A DNA stretch of 37,592 nucleotides from Roseovarius sp. (GTDB taxonomy: Bacteria; Pseudomonadota; Alphaproteobacteria; Rhodobacterales; Rhodobacteraceae), in the NCBI GenBank assembly GCA_002720475.1, contig PBIL01000010.1:19086-56677 (forward strand). The letters run 5' to 3'. The notes beneath the pieces are model-generated. The model searched no databases. It was not told where the DNA came from and saw only the letters and a program-made list of their open reading frames with translations. Position numbers and translations under genes: made by a program. Shown piece by piece: positions 28,270 through 37,454 of this stretch. Within the stretch, counting starts at the first letter, position 1, and every line of letters starts with the position of its first letter.

Positions 28270-28296
28270 CAGGACCGCGCCAAGGGCGCGGTCCTG
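28270..28296 (-). ncRNA. Strong hairpin in the rpsK-rpoA spacer (cis RNA structure)
   Basis: A perfect 12-bp stem with a 3-base loop: CAGGACCGCGCC (28270-28281) with GGCGCGGTCCTG (28285-28296). It lies 17 bases after the rpsK stop and about 70 bases before the rpoA start. No T-run follows, so it may slow transcription or shield upstream mRNA rather than end it. Confidence 0.6.
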
Positions 28297-28312
28297 TTGG
28301 CAATCTCTCCGG

Positions 28313-28702
28313 TCAGACCCGGCGGCGTTTCGGCGGGCGGCAGCCGTTATGGGCAATCGGCGTCACGTCGCGGATCGCGGTGATGTTGAACCCCACGGCC
28401 GCGAGCGCGCGCAGCGCCGATTCGCGGCCCGAGCCGGGGCCCTGCACCTCGACCTCGAGGGTCTTCATGCCGTGTTCCTGCGCCTTGCGGCCCGCATCCT
28501 CGGCGGCCATCTGCGCGGCATAAGGCGTCGACTTGCGCGAGCCCTTGAAGCCCATGGTGCCGGCCGAGGACCAGGCAATCGCATTGCCCTGAACGTCGGA
28601 GATCAGGATCTTGGTGTTGTTGAAGGACGAGTTCACATGCGCCACGCCTGTGGCGATGTTCTTGGAGACCTTCTTCTTCGTGCGGCGGGTATCGCGTGCC
28701 AT
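28313..28702 (-). CDS. rpsK: 30S ribosomal protein S11
   Basis: The 129-residue product is typical S11: [30 protein letters not shown], the [13 protein letters not shown] helix, [13 protein letters not shown], and the invariant ending [12 protein letters not shown]. It forms part of the 30S platform near the 3' end of 16S rRNA. A GGGAGGG site precedes the ATG. It follows rpsM by 15 bases in the standard alpha-operon order. Confidence 0.99.
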   Translation of the reverse strand: MARDTRRTKKKVSKNIATGVAHVNSSFNNTKILISDVQGNAIAWSSAGTMGFKGSRKSTPYAAQMAAEDAGRKAQEHGMKTLEVEVQGPGSGRESALRALAAVGFNITAIRDVTPIAHNGCRPPKRRRV

Positions 28703-28717
28703 CTGCTCTGCCCTCCC

Positions 28718-29086
<369 letters not shown>

Positions 29087-29239
29087 GTGTCTTTTCCTTT
29101 TCGTTGCGGTTCCGTGATTCCAGAACCTTTTTTCACAACGTAAGCCCGAGGCTTGCGCTTCGGGCCGCGGCTGATGTCGGATGATCGACTCGATGAGGGC
29201 GCGCCCCCCAGGGAATCAGGATCGAAAGTCAGAAACTGC

Positions 29240-29268
29240 CTGTTATGGAGAATCGGCAGGGGCGTCAA
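29240..29268 (-). promoter_or_regulatory. Internal promoter before rpsM-rpsK-rpoA-rplQ
   Basis: On the minus strand CTTGACG gives -35 TTGACG (29268-29263) and TAACAG (29245-29240) the -10, with a 17-base spacer. It begins 14 bases after the adk stop. The transcript would have a leader of about 145 bases before rpsM, long enough to hold a ribosomal-protein feedback target. The -35 overlaps a small GGGGC/GCCCC palindrome that could end the adk mRNA. Confidence 0.6.
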
Positions 29269-29281
29269 GCCCCCTCGGCAG

Positions 29282-29860
29282 TCATTTGTCAAGCACCGCC
29301 GCGATCGCCGCCCGGACCTCCTCGATCGCGCCAAGGCCATCGACCGAGACCAGCAATCCCTTGGCATGGTAATAGCCGATGAGCGGCGCGGTCTTCTTGT
29401 AGTATTCCATCAGGCGGTGGCGCACCGCCTCTTCGTTGTCGTCGGCGCGAACCGGCTGTCCGGCGGCGGCCGCTTCGCGCGCGCGGCCCACGATGCGCCG
29501 CACCAGCGTTTCGTCATCCACCCGCAGCTCGATCACCGCATCAAGCGTCTTGCCCTGCTCCGCGAGGAGCGCCTCGAGCGCATCCGCCTGCGCCAGCGTG
29601 CGCGGGAAGCCGTCGAAGATGACCCCGCCGCCCGTCTCGCCCTGCAACCGCTCGCGGATGAGGCCGATCACGATCTCGTCGGTGACCAGATCGCCGCGCG
29701 CCATCACCTCGGCCACCACCCGGCCCATCTCGGTGCCGCTGTCCTTGGCCGCGCGCAGCATGTCCCCGGTCGAGAGCTGGATCATGCCCCGCGTCTCGAC
29801 GAGATGCTGTGCCTGTGTGCCCTTGCCGGCGCCCGGCGGTCCCAGAAGAATAAGGTTCAT
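29282..29860 (-). CDS. adk: Adenylate kinase, short-lid type
   Basis: This 192-residue enzyme interconverts ATP, ADP and AMP. It has the P-loop [13 protein letters not shown]-binding [10 protein letters not shown], the [17 protein letters not shown] motif, and [11 protein letters not shown] followed almost at once by [24 protein letters not shown]. The roughly 30-40-residue lid insertion of the E. coli enzyme is therefore missing, as in other short-form kinases. ATG 29860 overlaps the secY stop by four bases. It keeps the standard secY-adk order. Confidence 0.98.
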   Translation of the reverse strand: MNLILLGPPGAGKGTQAQHLVETRGMIQLSTGDMLRAAKDSGTEMGRVVAEVMARGDLVTDEIVIGLIRERLQGETGGGVIFDGFPRTLAQADALEALLAEQGKTLDAVIELRVDDETLVRRIVGRAREAAAAGQPVRADDNEEAVRHRLMEYYKKTAPLIGYYHAKGLLVSVDGLGAIEEVRAAIAAVLDK

Positions 29861-31221
29861 CGCCGCGCCGGTCCCCTGCGTTTCGTGCGCTTGCGGCCCT
29901 TGCCGCTCAGCTGCGATTTCTCGATCAGCCCCTCGTATTGATGGGCGAGAAGGTGGCTTTGCACCTGCTGGATCGTGTCCATCGTGACCGAAACGACGAT
30001 CAGCACCGAGGTGCCGCCGAAATAGAACGGGATCGCGAACTGGTTGCGCAGCACCTCGGGCAGAAGGCACACCGCCGCGAGATAGGCCGAGCCGAGCACC
30101 AGGATGCGGTTGAGGACGTATTCCAGGAACTCCTCGGTGCGCTTGCCGGGGCGGATACCGGGCACGAAGCCGTTCTGGTTCTTCAGGTTCTCGGCCACGT
30201 CATCGGGCTTGAAGGCCACGTTGAACGTGTAGAAATAGGTGAAGAACACGATCATCGCAGTGAAGAAAAGCAGATAGAGCGGCTGGCCGGGTCCGAAATA
30301 GGCCATGATCGTCGAGAGAACCGGGTTGGTGGCATTGCCCGAGAAGGTGCCCACCGTGGCGGGCAAAAGCAGCAGCGACGAGGCAAAGATCGCCGGGATC
30401 ACGCCCGCCGGGTTGACCTTGACCGGCAGGTGCGACGAGCCGCCGTCATAGACCTTCATCCCCACCTGGCGTCGCGGATACTGGATGTGGATCTTGCGCA
30501 AGGAGCGTTCCATGAACACCACGAAGGCGATCACCGCCACCACCATGACCATCACGCCCACGATCACCGCCGGGCTGATCGCACCCGAGCGCCCCGAGGC
30601 GAAGAACTGCGCCAGGGCTGCCGGGATCTCGGCGATGATGCCGACGAAGATGATGAGCGAAATGCCGTTGCCCACGCCGCGCGCGGTGATCTGTTCACCC
30701 AGCCACATCAGGAACATGGTCCCGCCCACCAGCGTGATCATGCAGCTTGCGATGAAGAAGAGGCCCGGATTCGTCACCATCTCGCCCGACTGGAGCGAGA
30801 CGGCCAGCCCGTAGCTTTGCAGCGTCGCCAGCCCCACGGTGCCGTAGCGCGTATACTGGTTCATCTTCTTGCGCCCCTGCTCGCCCTCCTTCTTGAGCTG
30901 CTGGAGCGAGGGCACCATGGCCGACAGAAGCTGCACGATGATCGAGGCCGAGATATAGGGCATGATCCCGAGGGCAAAGATCCCCATCCGCCCCAGCGCG
31001 CCGCCGGTGAACATGCTGAGCATCCCGCCGATCGTCGCCTGCGCGCCCTCCATGAACTCGCGCAGCGCCGCCCCGTCGATCCCCGGCACGGGGATGAAGG
31101 TGCCCAGGCGATAGACGATCAGCAGCCCCAGCGTGAAGAGGATGCGCTTGCGCAGATCGGTCGCCTTGCCCAGCGCGGACCAGCTCGTGTTGGCCGCCAT
31201 TTGCTCTGCTGCAGATACCAT
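29857..31221 (-). CDS. secY: Protein translocase subunit SecY
   Basis: This 454-residue channel protein has ten membrane segments and forms the SecYEG pore. Recognisable pieces are [25 protein letters not shown], the plug region [52 protein letters not shown], and the C-terminal ATPase/ribosome-binding loop [29 protein letters not shown]. It lies downstream of rplO and overlaps adk by four bases. The tail is basic ([14 protein letters not shown]). Confidence 0.99.
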   Translation of the reverse strand: MVSAAEQMAANTSWSALGKATDLRKRILFTLGLLIVYRLGTFIPVPGIDGAALREFMEGAQATIGGMLSMFTGGALGRMGIFALGIMPYISASIIVQLLSAMVPSLQQLKKEGEQGRKKMNQYTRYGTVGLATLQSYGLAVSLQSGEMVTNPGLFFIASCMITLVGGTMFLMWLGEQITARGVGNGISLIIFVGIIAEIPAALAQFFASGRSGAISPAVIVGVMVMVVAVIAFVVFMERSLRKIHIQYPRRQVGMKVYDGGSSHLPVKVNPAGVIPAIFASSLLLLPATVGTFSGNATNPVLSTIMAYFGPGQPLYLLFFTAMIVFFTYFYTFNVAFKPDDVAENLKNQNGFVPGIRPGKRTEEFLEYVLNRILVLGSAYLAAVCLLPEVLRNQFAIPFYFGGTSVLIVVSVTMDTIQQVQSHLLAHQYEGLIEKSQLSGKGRKRTKRRGPARR

Positions 31222-31245
31222 GCGAGGGTCTCTTTCATGTGCAAG

Positions 31246-31278
31246 CGCCGCCAGAACCGGTTTTCGGCTCGGGCGGCG
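31246..31278 (-). ncRNA. Hairpin in the rplO-secY spacer (cis RNA structure)
   Basis: CGCCGCC (31246-31252) pairs with GGCGGCG (31272-31278), with a small inner CCG/CGG stem. It lies within the 110-base spacer, about 25 bases upstream of secY. Significance is uncertain, but it repeats the pattern of hairpins in the spacers of this operon. Confidence 0.35.
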
Positions 31279-31331
31279 TCATCGGAAAACCTGAGGCTTA
31301 TGTAAGCGGGGCTTGGCCCGCTCACAACCTC

Positions 31332-31805
31332 TTATTCGGCGGCCTCGGCCGTCTTGACGGAAAGCGAACCGCCGGCCTTCTCCACCGCCTCGATGGCCGC
31401 CCTGGACGCGCCGGTCACGCTGATATCGAGCTTTGCCGACACGTCACCCTTGGCCAGAACGCGGATTCCGTCGAGCCTGCGCCGCACGAGACCCGAGGCC
31501 ACCAGCACCTCCTCGGTGATGGGCTGGGCCGCGTCGATCTTGCCCGCATCGACGAATTTCTGGATGAGCCCGAGGTTGACGACCGCATAGGACTTGCGGT
31601 TCGGCTTGGTAAAGCCGCGCTTGGGCAGACGCTGGTAGAGCGGCATCTGGCCGCCCTCGTAGCCCTTGATCGCCACGCCCGAGCGGGATTTCTGGCCCTT
31701 GATGCCGCGCCCGCCGGTCTTGCCCGTGCCCGAGCCGGGGCCGCGCCCGATGCGCTTCTTGGGTTTGGTCGCGCCCGGATTGTCGCGCAGTTCATGCAGT
31801 TTCAT
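31332..31805 (-). CDS. rplO: 50S ribosomal protein L15
   Basis: The 157-residue protein begins [43 protein letters not shown], the basic Gly-rich L15 arm, and has the FEGGQMPL-like [17 protein letters not shown] motif. It is a late 50S assembly protein. In most bacteria rpmD and rpsE precede it in the spc operon; here the upstream neighbour is a small membrane protein gene, so this part of the cluster starts with rplO and has its own promoter. Confidence 0.98.
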   Translation of the reverse strand: MKLHELRDNPGATKPKKRIGRGPGSGTGKTGGRGIKGQKSRSGVAIKGYEGGQMPLYQRLPKRGFTKPNRKSYAVVNLGLIQKFVDAGKIDAAQPITEEVLVASGLVRRRLDGIRVLAKGDVSAKLDISVTGASRAAIEAVEKAGGSLSVKTAEAAE

Positions 31806-31898
31806 TGTCGCTTCTCCTTGCCGGATGCGGCCCCCAGCGACGGGAGCGGCCGACCACGGCGTGATTGATGTGAACGCGGCCTTCGGGCCACCGGCGGT

Positions 31899-31927
31899 CT
31901 CTAGCCCCCCTGCGGCGAAAGATCAAG
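31899..31927 (-). promoter_or_regulatory. Probable promoter of the rplO operon
   Basis: On the minus strand TTGATC (31927-31922) and TAGAGA (31904-31899) have a 17-base spacer, leaving a leader of about 85 bases before rplO. It fits with the operon starting here rather than continuing from rpmD. Confidence 0.55.
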
Positions 31928-31946
31928 GCCCGGCGACAGGCACCGC

Positions 31947-32171
31947 TCAGGGCAGATAGCGCGCGATCACGGTCAGGATCACGGCCGGCACCTCCCAGAG
32001 GCTGTAGCCGCCCGGCCGCGCCATCAGCGCCCAGACGATCAGCGCGCCCGCGCTCACCAGCACCACGGCCCCCAGTCGCGGCGCGTGCCCCTCCGAGAGC
32101 GCCGAGAGGATCGACGGGATCGACAGCACCACGAGCACACTGCCCAGCGCCATCGCCATGTCCGCGTCCAT
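31947..32171 (-). CDS. Small membrane protein, 74 residues
   Basis: The protein has three hydrophobic stretches: MALGSVLVVLSIPSILSAL, LGAVVLVSAGALIVWALMA, and a C-terminal VPAVILTVIARYLP. Its start has AGGTGGGAG directly before ATG 32171, and ATG 32159 is an alternative. It follows pyk by 36 bases in the same direction, so the two are probably cotranscribed. I recognise no named family; similar short proteins occur beside pyk in related bacteria, as far as I recall. Confidence 0.68.
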   Translation of the reverse strand: MDADMAMALGSVLVVLSIPSILSALSEGHAPRLGAVVLVSAGALIVWALMARPGGYSLWEVPAVILTVIARYLP

Positions 32172-32207
32172 CTCCCACCTCGCCTGCTACGTCCCCGGTG
32201 GCGGGAC

Positions 32208-33653
32208 TTAGCCCGGATCGGTGGCGTAGATCAAACTCTCCTTGCACGGGGCCACGCGCAGGATGTTGGTGGTGCCCGGCACGTTGAAGGGCACGCCCGC
32301 CGTCACCACGATCTGGTCGGTCTCCTCGGCATAGCCCTGCGCCCGCGCCGCACGCGCGGCATTGATCACCGCCATCTTGAAGCGGGTGAGCTCTCCGGTC
32401 ATCACGCAATGCACCCCCCAGGTCAGCGCCAGCCGCCGCGCCGTGGCGCGCAGGCTCGTCAGCCCGATGATCGGCACATGCGGGCGCTCGCGCGCCGTCA
32501 GAAGGGCGGTGGTGCCCGATTCGGTGTAGCAGCAGATCGCCTTGATGTCGGTCGTCTCGGCGATCTCGCGGGCGGCCACCACGATCCCGTCGGCGATGCT
32601 CTGCCGGTTCACCTTGCGGCTGGCCTCGATCACCTCCTGGTAGGTCGGGTCGCTCTCGACCTCGCGGGCGACGTTGTCCATGGTCGTGACCGCCTCGACC
32701 GGATATTGCCCGGCCGCCGACTCCGCCGACAGCATGATCGCGTCCGCCCCCTCGTAGATCGCGGTCGCCACGTCGGAGACCTCGGCGCGCGTGGGCATCG
32801 GCGACTCGATCATCGATTCGAGCATCTGCGTGGCCACGATCACCGGTTTCGCCGCCGCGCGGCAGCGCCGCACCAGCCGCTTCTGGATGGGCGGAACGTT
32901 CTGCACCGGCAGTTCCACCCCCAGATCGCCCCGCGCCACCATGATCCCGTCCGAGACCGCGAGAATGTCGTCAAAGCATTTCACCGCCGCGGGCTTCTCG
33001 ATCTTCGACAGGATCGCCGCGCGCCCGCGCGCCAGAGTGCGCGCCTCGTTCACATCCTCGGGCCGCTGCACGAAGCTCAGCGCGAGCCAGTCCACCCCCA
33101 GATCGCAGACGAATTCGAGATCGCCGCGGTCCTTCTCCGAAAGTGCCGCCAGCGGCAGCACCACGTCAGGCACGTTGACGCCCTTGCGGTTGGAGATGGT
33201 GCCGCCCACCACCACCTCGCACGCGGCGAAATCGGGGCCGCAGTCCATGACCCGCAGCCGGATCTTGCCGTCGTTGACCAGAAGCTGCGCGCCCGGTTCC
33301 AGAGCGGCAAAGATCTCGGGATGGGGCAGGCAGACGCGGGAAGCATCGCCCGCACCCTCGTCAAGATCGAGCCGGAAGGCCGCGCCTTCGATCAGCTCCT
33401 CCTCGCCCCGCGCGAAGGTGCCCACCCGCAGCTTCGGCCCCTGAAGGTCCGCGAGAATGGCGATCGGGCTGTCAAGTTCCTCCTCGATCCGGCGGATGAT
33501 GGCATGGCGCGCGGCGATCTCCTCGTGGCTGCCATGGCTCATGTTGAGGCGAAACACATCCGCCCCCGCCTCGTGCAGCGCGCGGATCGTGTCGTAATCC
33601 GACGAGGCCGGGCCGAGTGTGGCCACGATCTTGACTTTGCGGTGCCGTCTCAT
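32208..33653 (-). CDS. pyk: Pyruvate kinase
   Basis: This 481-residue enzyme converts phosphoenolpyruvate and ADP to pyruvate and ATP. The N-terminus is KVKIVATLGPASSDYDTIRAL, followed by ADVFRLNMSHG with substrate-binding residues. The catalytic lysine is in AILSKIEKPAAV, then ARGDLGVELPVQNVPPIQKRL and ATQMLESMIESPMPTRAEVSDVATAIYEGADAIMLSAESAAGQYP. The C-terminal domain is standard. A GGAGAGCAG site precedes the ATG, and a LacI-type palindrome lies 29 bases upstream. The gene is divergent from the N-formylglutamate amidohydrolase gene. Confidence 0.98.
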   Translation of the reverse strand: MRRHRKVKIVATLGPASSDYDTIRALHEAGADVFRLNMSHGSHEEIAARHAIIRRIEEELDSPIAILADLQGPKLRVGTFARGEEELIEGAAFRLDLDEGAGDASRVCLPHPEIFAALEPGAQLLVNDGKIRLRVMDCGPDFAACEVVVGGTISNRKGVNVPDVVLPLAALSEKDRGDLEFVCDLGVDWLALSFVQRPEDVNEARTLARGRAAILSKIEKPAAVKCFDDILAVSDGIMVARGDLGVELPVQNVPPIQKRLVRRCRAAAKPVIVATQMLESMIESPMPTRAEVSDVATAIYEGADAIMLSAESAAGQYPVEAVTTMDNVAREVESDPTYQEVIEASRKVNRQSIADGIVVAAREIAETTDIKAICCYTESGTTALLTARERPHVPIIGLTSLRATARRLALTWGVHCVMTGELTRFKMAVINAARAARAQGYAEETDQIVVTAGVPFNVPGTTNILRVAPCKESLIYATDPG

Positions 33654-33681
33654 CTGCTCTCCTTCGCCGCCTGTCCGCGCC

Positions 33682-33695
33682 TGTTATCGCTAACG
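33682..33695. promoter_or_regulatory. LacI-type palindrome upstream of pyk
   Basis: TGTTATCGCTAACG has inverted half-sites TGTTA/TAAC(g) around a CG-centred core, the usual form for LacI-family operators. It lies between pyk and the divergent gene. From memory, CceR of Rhodobacter (PckR in rhizobia) binds similar GTTA-N4-TAAC sites and controls central carbon genes including pyk. The identity of the regulator is inference. Confidence 0.5.
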
Positions 33696-33763
33696 GAGCG
33701 CCTGACCGGCTTATGACCCAATTCCCTTTTCCCGGCAACTGTCCTAGAGGGAAGGTCCAACCA

Positions 33764-34510
33764 ATGCCAACCCGGATCATGTATCACCCTTATGACATCG
33801 AGGGCGCCGCGCGCCCTTCCCGCTGGCTCGTGGCCTGCGATCACGCCACCAATACCGTGCCCGGTTTCGTCAATGGCGGCAGCCTGGGCATTTCACCCCA
33901 GGACATGGCGCGCCACATCGCCTATGACGTGGGTGCCGCAGGGCTTGCGCGGGCCCTGGCCGAGAGGCTCGACGCCCCGCTCATCGCCTCGAACTTCTCG
34001 CGCCTCGTGATCGACCCGAACCGGGGCGAGGACGATCCCACCCTGGTGATGAAGCTCTATGACGGCACGGTGATCCCCGCCAACCGCCACCTGAGCGAAG
34101 AGGATTTCGCGCGCCGCCTCAACCGGCTCTACCGGCCCTATCACACCGCGCTGGCAGAGCTTGCCGCGCGCCGCGAGGATACCGCGATCCTCTCGGTCCA
34201 CAGCTTCACCCCGCAATTGCGCGGCCGCCCCCCGCGCCCCTGGCATATCGGCCTGCTCTATGCCGCCGATGATCGGCTGGCCCGGCCGCTGCTGGCGCGG
34301 CTGCGGGCCGAGCGCGATCTCTGCGTCGGCGACAACGAGCCCTATGGCGGCCACCTGCCCGGCGACACCATCGCGCGCCACGCCATCGCCCGCGAGCGGC
34401 CGAACATCCTCATCGAACTGCGCAACGACCTCATCGCGACGCCCGCGCAGCAACGGGCCTGGGCCGCGCGCCTCGCGCCGATGCTGCGCGAGGTGCTCGA
34501 TCACGTCTGA
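33764..34510 (+). CDS. N-formylglutamate amidohydrolase
   Basis: This 248-residue hydrolase of the N-formylglutamate amidohydrolase family would release glutamate and formate late in histidine breakdown, or act on related N-acyl substrates. Motifs are WLVACDHATNTVPG (metal-binding Asp-His), FSRLVIDPNRGEDDPTLV, LSVHSFTPQLRGRPRP-like SFTPQLRGRPPRPWHIGLLY, DNEPYGG and the HAIARERPNILIELRNDLI strand. The start at 33764 follows AGGGAAGG; ATG 33779 and the upstream TTG/ATG at 33713 are alternatives. No hut genes are nearby. DUF1244 follows 56 bases on. Confidence 0.9.
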   Translation: MPTRIMYHPYDIEGAARPSRWLVACDHATNTVPGFVNGGSLGISPQDMARHIAYDVGAAGLARALAERLDAPLIASNFSRLVIDPNRGEDDPTLVMKLYDGTVIPANRHLSEEDFARRLNRLYRPYHTALAELAARREDTAILSVHSFTPQLRGRPPRPWHIGLLYAADDRLARPLLARLRAERDLCVGDNEPYGGHLPGDTIARHAIARERPNILIELRNDLIATPAQQRAWAARLAPMLREVLDHV

Positions 34511-34566
34511 CCCCTTGCGCCGCCGGGGCCGGGGCCGCATCTTTGGACAAACGACAGGAGGGAGCC

Positions 34567-34881
34567 ATGGACGACCAGACCCGTATCGCGCTCGAGGCCG
34601 CCGCCTTTCGCAAGCTGCGCGCCCACCTGCTGGACAAGCGGCCCGACGTGCAGAACATCGACCTGATGAACCTTGCCGGCTTCTGCCGCAACTGCCTCAG
34701 CCGCTGGTATCAGGAGGCCGCGCACGAAATGGGGCTGGAGATGACAAAGGAAGAGGCGCGCGAAATCTACTACGGAATGCCCTATGCCGAGTGGAAGGCG
34801 CGCCATCAGACCGACGCCGACGCCGAGAAACAGGCCGCCTTCGAGGCCGCCTTCGCCGCCAATGTCGGGGATCGGGACTGA
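34567..34881 (+). CDS. DUF1244 family protein
   Basis: This 104-residue cytoplasmic protein of DUF1244 has the conserved motif LMNLAGFCRNCLSRWYQEAA with a CxxC cysteine pair, then EEAREIYYGMPYAEWKARHQ. The family has no established function. ATG 34567 has a strong AGGAGGG site; the in-frame ATG 34543 lies before that site. It probably shares a transcript with the amidohydrolase gene, a pairing seen in related genomes. Confidence 0.93.
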   Translation: MDDQTRIALEAAAFRKLRAHLLDKRPDVQNIDLMNLAGFCRNCLSRWYQEAAHEMGLEMTKEEAREIYYGMPYAEWKARHQTDADAEKQAAFEAAFAANVGDRD

Positions 34882-34922
34882 GGCGGCGACGGGCGTCTGT
34901 CATCCATGTCCCCCCACGCCCC

Positions 34923-34951
34923 TTGAAGCGTCGCTTTTGGGCGCGTAGCTC
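34923..34951 (+). promoter_or_regulatory. Probable promoter of the serine ammonia-lyase gene
   Basis: TTGAAG (34923-34928) and TAGCTC (34946-34951) have a 17-base spacer and lie about 45 bases upstream of ATG 34995, which has an AGGGGG-type binding site. Confidence 0.4.
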
Positions 34952-34994
34952 TGACAGGGTGCGGCGATAAGCGGCGCACACAAGGGGGTGCGCG

Positions 34995-36368
34995 ATGTTT
35001 CTGTCGGTATTCGAGATGTTCAAGGTCGGCATCGGCCCGTCCTCGTCGCACACGATGGGGCCGATGGTGGCCGCCGCGCGCTTTCTCGACCGGATGCGCG
35101 CCGAGCCCTTCCGTTACGCGGGGCTCAGGGGCTCGCTGCATGGCTCGCTCGCCTTCACCGGGGTGGGCCACGCAACCGACCGCGCCACCATCCTCGGCCT
35201 GGCCGGGTTTCTGCCCGAGACCTACGATCACGACCGCGCCGAGGCCACGCTGGCGCAGATCCGCGAGAGCCACACCATCGCGCCTCCCGGCCTGCCCGAG
35301 ATGAAGTTCAACCCGAAGGAGGACCTGATCTTCGATTTCGGTCCCAACCTGCCGGGCCACGCCAACGGCATGATCCTCATGGCCACCGACGCGCAGGGCG
35401 ACGTGCTCCTGCAGGAGACCTACTATTCCATCGGCGGCGGCTTCGTCATGACCGAGGCGGAACTGGCCGCGGGCAAGGCGAGCGACGAGGGCCCGCCCGT
35501 GCCCTATCCGTTCAAGACCGCCGCCGAGATGCTCGACATGGCCGAACGCTCCGGCAAGACGATTGCCGAGATGAAGCGCGCCAACGAGATCGCGCGGCGC
35601 GGCCATGAGGGCCTGCGCACCGGCATCGCCCGCATCTGGCAGGCGATGAACGACTGCATCGAGCGCGGGCTGGAGGCGGAGGGCACGCTGCCCGGCGGCC
35701 TCGGGGTGAAACGCCGCGCCAAGGGCATCCGTGACGCGCTTCTGGCCGAACGCGGCACCAACCTCACCGCGCCGCACAAGATCAACGACTGGATGAGCGC
35801 CTATGCCATGGCCGTCAACGAGGAGAACGCCGCCGGCGGGCAGGTCGTGACCGCGCCCACCAATGGCGCGGCGGGGGTGGTGCCTGCGGTCATCCGCTAC
35901 TGGCTCGACCATGTGCCCGGCGCGCATGAGGGGCAGGTCGAGGAATTCCTGCTCACCGCCGCCGCCATCGGCGGGCTTGTGAAGTTCAACGCCTCGATCT
36001 CCGGTGCCGAGGCGGGCTGCCAGGCGGAGGTGGGCAGCGCCGCCGCGATGGCCGCCGCCGGGCTCTGCGCCGTCCTCGGCGGCACCGCCCAACAGATCGA
36101 GAACGCCGCCGAGATCGCGCTCGAGCATCACCTTGGCATGACCTGCGATCCGGTGCGGGGCCTCGTGCAGGTGCCCTGCATCGAGCGCAACGGGCTCGGC
36201 GCGATCAAGGCCGTCTCCGCCGCCTCGCTCGCGCTGCGCGGCGACGGCACCCATTTCGTGCCGCTCGACGCCTGCATCGAGACGATGCGCCAGACCGGTC
36301 ATGACATGAGCGAGAAATACAAGGAAACCTCGCTCGGCGGGCTTGCCGTCAACATCCCCAACTGCTGA
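34995..36368 (+). CDS. L-serine ammonia-lyase (single-chain, iron-sulfur type)
   Basis: This 457-residue enzyme converts L-serine to pyruvate and ammonia. It combines the N-terminal beta domain ([21 protein letters not shown], phosphate/serine-binding SSSHT) with the C-terminal alpha domain in one chain. The 4Fe-4S cluster cysteines are apparent in [26 protein letters not shown] and the terminal [18 protein letters not shown] is the other signature. The length fits the SdaA single-chain class. It stands alone and is followed by the decayed Lrp-type regulator. Gene symbol sdaA would be usual, but several paralogue names exist. Confidence 0.96.
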   Translation: MFLSVFEMFKVGIGPSSSHTMGPMVAAARFLDRMRAEPFRYAGLRGSLHGSLAFTGVGHATDRATILGLAGFLPETYDHDRAEATLAQIRESHTIAPPGLPEMKFNPKEDLIFDFGPNLPGHANGMILMATDAQGDVLLQETYYSIGGGFVMTEAELAAGKASDEGPPVPYPFKTAAEMLDMAERSGKTIAEMKRANEIARRGHEGLRTGIARIWQAMNDCIERGLEAEGTLPGGLGVKRRAKGIRDALLAERGTNLTAPHKINDWMSAYAMAVNEENAAGGQVVTAPTNGAAGVVPAVIRYWLDHVPGAHEGQVEEFLLTAAAIGGLVKFNASISGAEAGCQAEVGSAAAMAAAGLCAVLGGTAQQIENAAEIALEHHLGMTCDPVRGLVQVPCIERNGLGAIKAVSAASLALRGDGTHFVPLDACIETMRQTGHDMSEKYKETSLGGLAVNIPNC

Positions 36369-36504
36369 GCGCCGCCGCATTTGACGCGCGAGGTATCGCA
36401 GGAAACGGCGGCGAAACCCGTCCGGCGCTCTATCTGTGGAGTGACGTGGCGGCCTCTCCCCATCGCGCCGCCGCCATGGTGCAACCCCGCAGTCAGGCCA
36501 GACG

Positions 36505-36955
36505 ATGAAGAAACCCGGTCTCGATGCCATGGATCCGAGGATCCTTGACGCGGTGCAACGGCACGGCCAGCTCAGCAAGACGCGCCTCGCCGAACTGGTG
36601 AACCTGTCCCCCATCCCCTGCTGGGCGCGGCTCGACCGGCTCAAGGCGGCCGGATACGTCCGCGGCTATCACGGGGACATCGCGCTCGAACGGGTCTGCA
36701 ACGTCACCGAGGTGGTGGTCACCGTCTCGCTGACGCATCACCGCAAGAGCGATTTCGACCGGTTCGAGGACCATGTCCGCGGCATCGACGAGATCACCGA
36801 CCGCGTGGCCACGGGCGGCGGGTTCGATTGCGTCCTGACCGTCGTTACCCCTCGATGGCGGCGTTCCAGTCGCTGATGGAGGCGCTTCTGTCGGCCGATC
36901 TGGGCATCGACCGCTACATGACCTATTTCACGACCCGGCGAATCAAGTCCACACC
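36505..36955 (+). pseudogene. Lrp/AsnC-family regulator, frameshifted and truncated
   Basis: The frame from ATG 36505 gives an N-terminal helix-turn-helix (QLSKTRLAELVNLSPIPCWARLDRLKAAGYV) and the start of the Lrp ligand-binding domain (DIALERVCNVTEVVVTVSL) to GGGFDCVLTVVT. There the reading breaks near 36850: the expected next residues SMAAFQSLMEALLSADLG are in the +1-shifted frame, as after loss of one base. The shifted frame runs to TRRIKSTP, then loses its own C-terminus and enters the remains of the next gene. A single-base sequencing error could explain the first break but not the fused end. Resembles DoeX-like regulators; the target is unknown. Confidence 0.82.
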
Positions 36956-37407
36956 TCGACGATCCGCCGGATCGAAGGCGGGATCTGAGCTATCATGCCG
37001 ATGCCGACATGCACACCAACCCCTGCGAGCTGGGTCTCGACCGGCTGGTGAACCTCGACATGGAGGCCGATTTCATCGGCAAGTTCGCCCTGCGCCGCAT
37101 CCGCGACTCGGGCGTGACGCGCAGGCAGGTGGGCCTCGTGATCGAGGGGCCGCGCCTGCCCGGTCCGAACACGCGGTTCTGGGATGTCACGCATGACGGC
37201 AAGAACGTGGGCCGCGTGACCTCGGCCGTTCACTCGCCGCGGCGGCACAAGACCATCGCCCTGGCAATGGTCTCGACCGGCCGTGCCGACCTCGGCACGC
37301 GGCTTGACGTCATCACCCCGAACGGGCCTGCGGCCGCGACCGTCGTGGAAACGCCCGTCTTCGATCCGAGGAAGGAACGCGCCACCGCCGACACGCGCAC
37401 CGGCTGA
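36956..37407 (+). pseudogene. C-terminal remnant of a GcvT-like aminomethyltransferase
   Basis: The readable part (from 37009, or from about 36989 as SYHADADMHTNP) is the C-terminal third of a folate-dependent aminomethyltransferase: NPCELGLDRLVNLDMEADFIGKFALRRIRD, then VTSAVHSPRRHKTIALAMV and TPNGPAAATVVETPVFDP. The family includes GcvT and DmdA; full proteins have 350 or more residues, so about two thirds are missing. Just upstream, TIRRIEGGI is in another frame, and restoring one base near 36984 would read IEGGILSYHADADMH. The remnant abuts the truncated Lrp gene, showing a deletion across both. The stop at 37405-37407 is intact. Confidence 0.82.
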
Positions 37408-37411
37408 CCCG

Positions 37412-37431
37412 GCGCGCGGCCTCCCGCGCGC
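37412..37431 (+). terminator. Hairpin after the aminomethyltransferase remnant
   Basis: GCGCGCGG (37412-37419) pairs with CCGCGCGC (37424-37431) around a 4-base loop, five bases after the stop. No T-run follows. It is probably the original gene-end structure, surviving beside the insertion element. Confidence 0.4.
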
Positions 37432-37454
37432 CCGTCCTCCCCGCGACGGGGCCG

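Noticed and set aside
34806..36644. 612-residue open frame on the minus strand
   Set aside because: Antisense to the serine ammonia-lyase gene; no recognisable domain.
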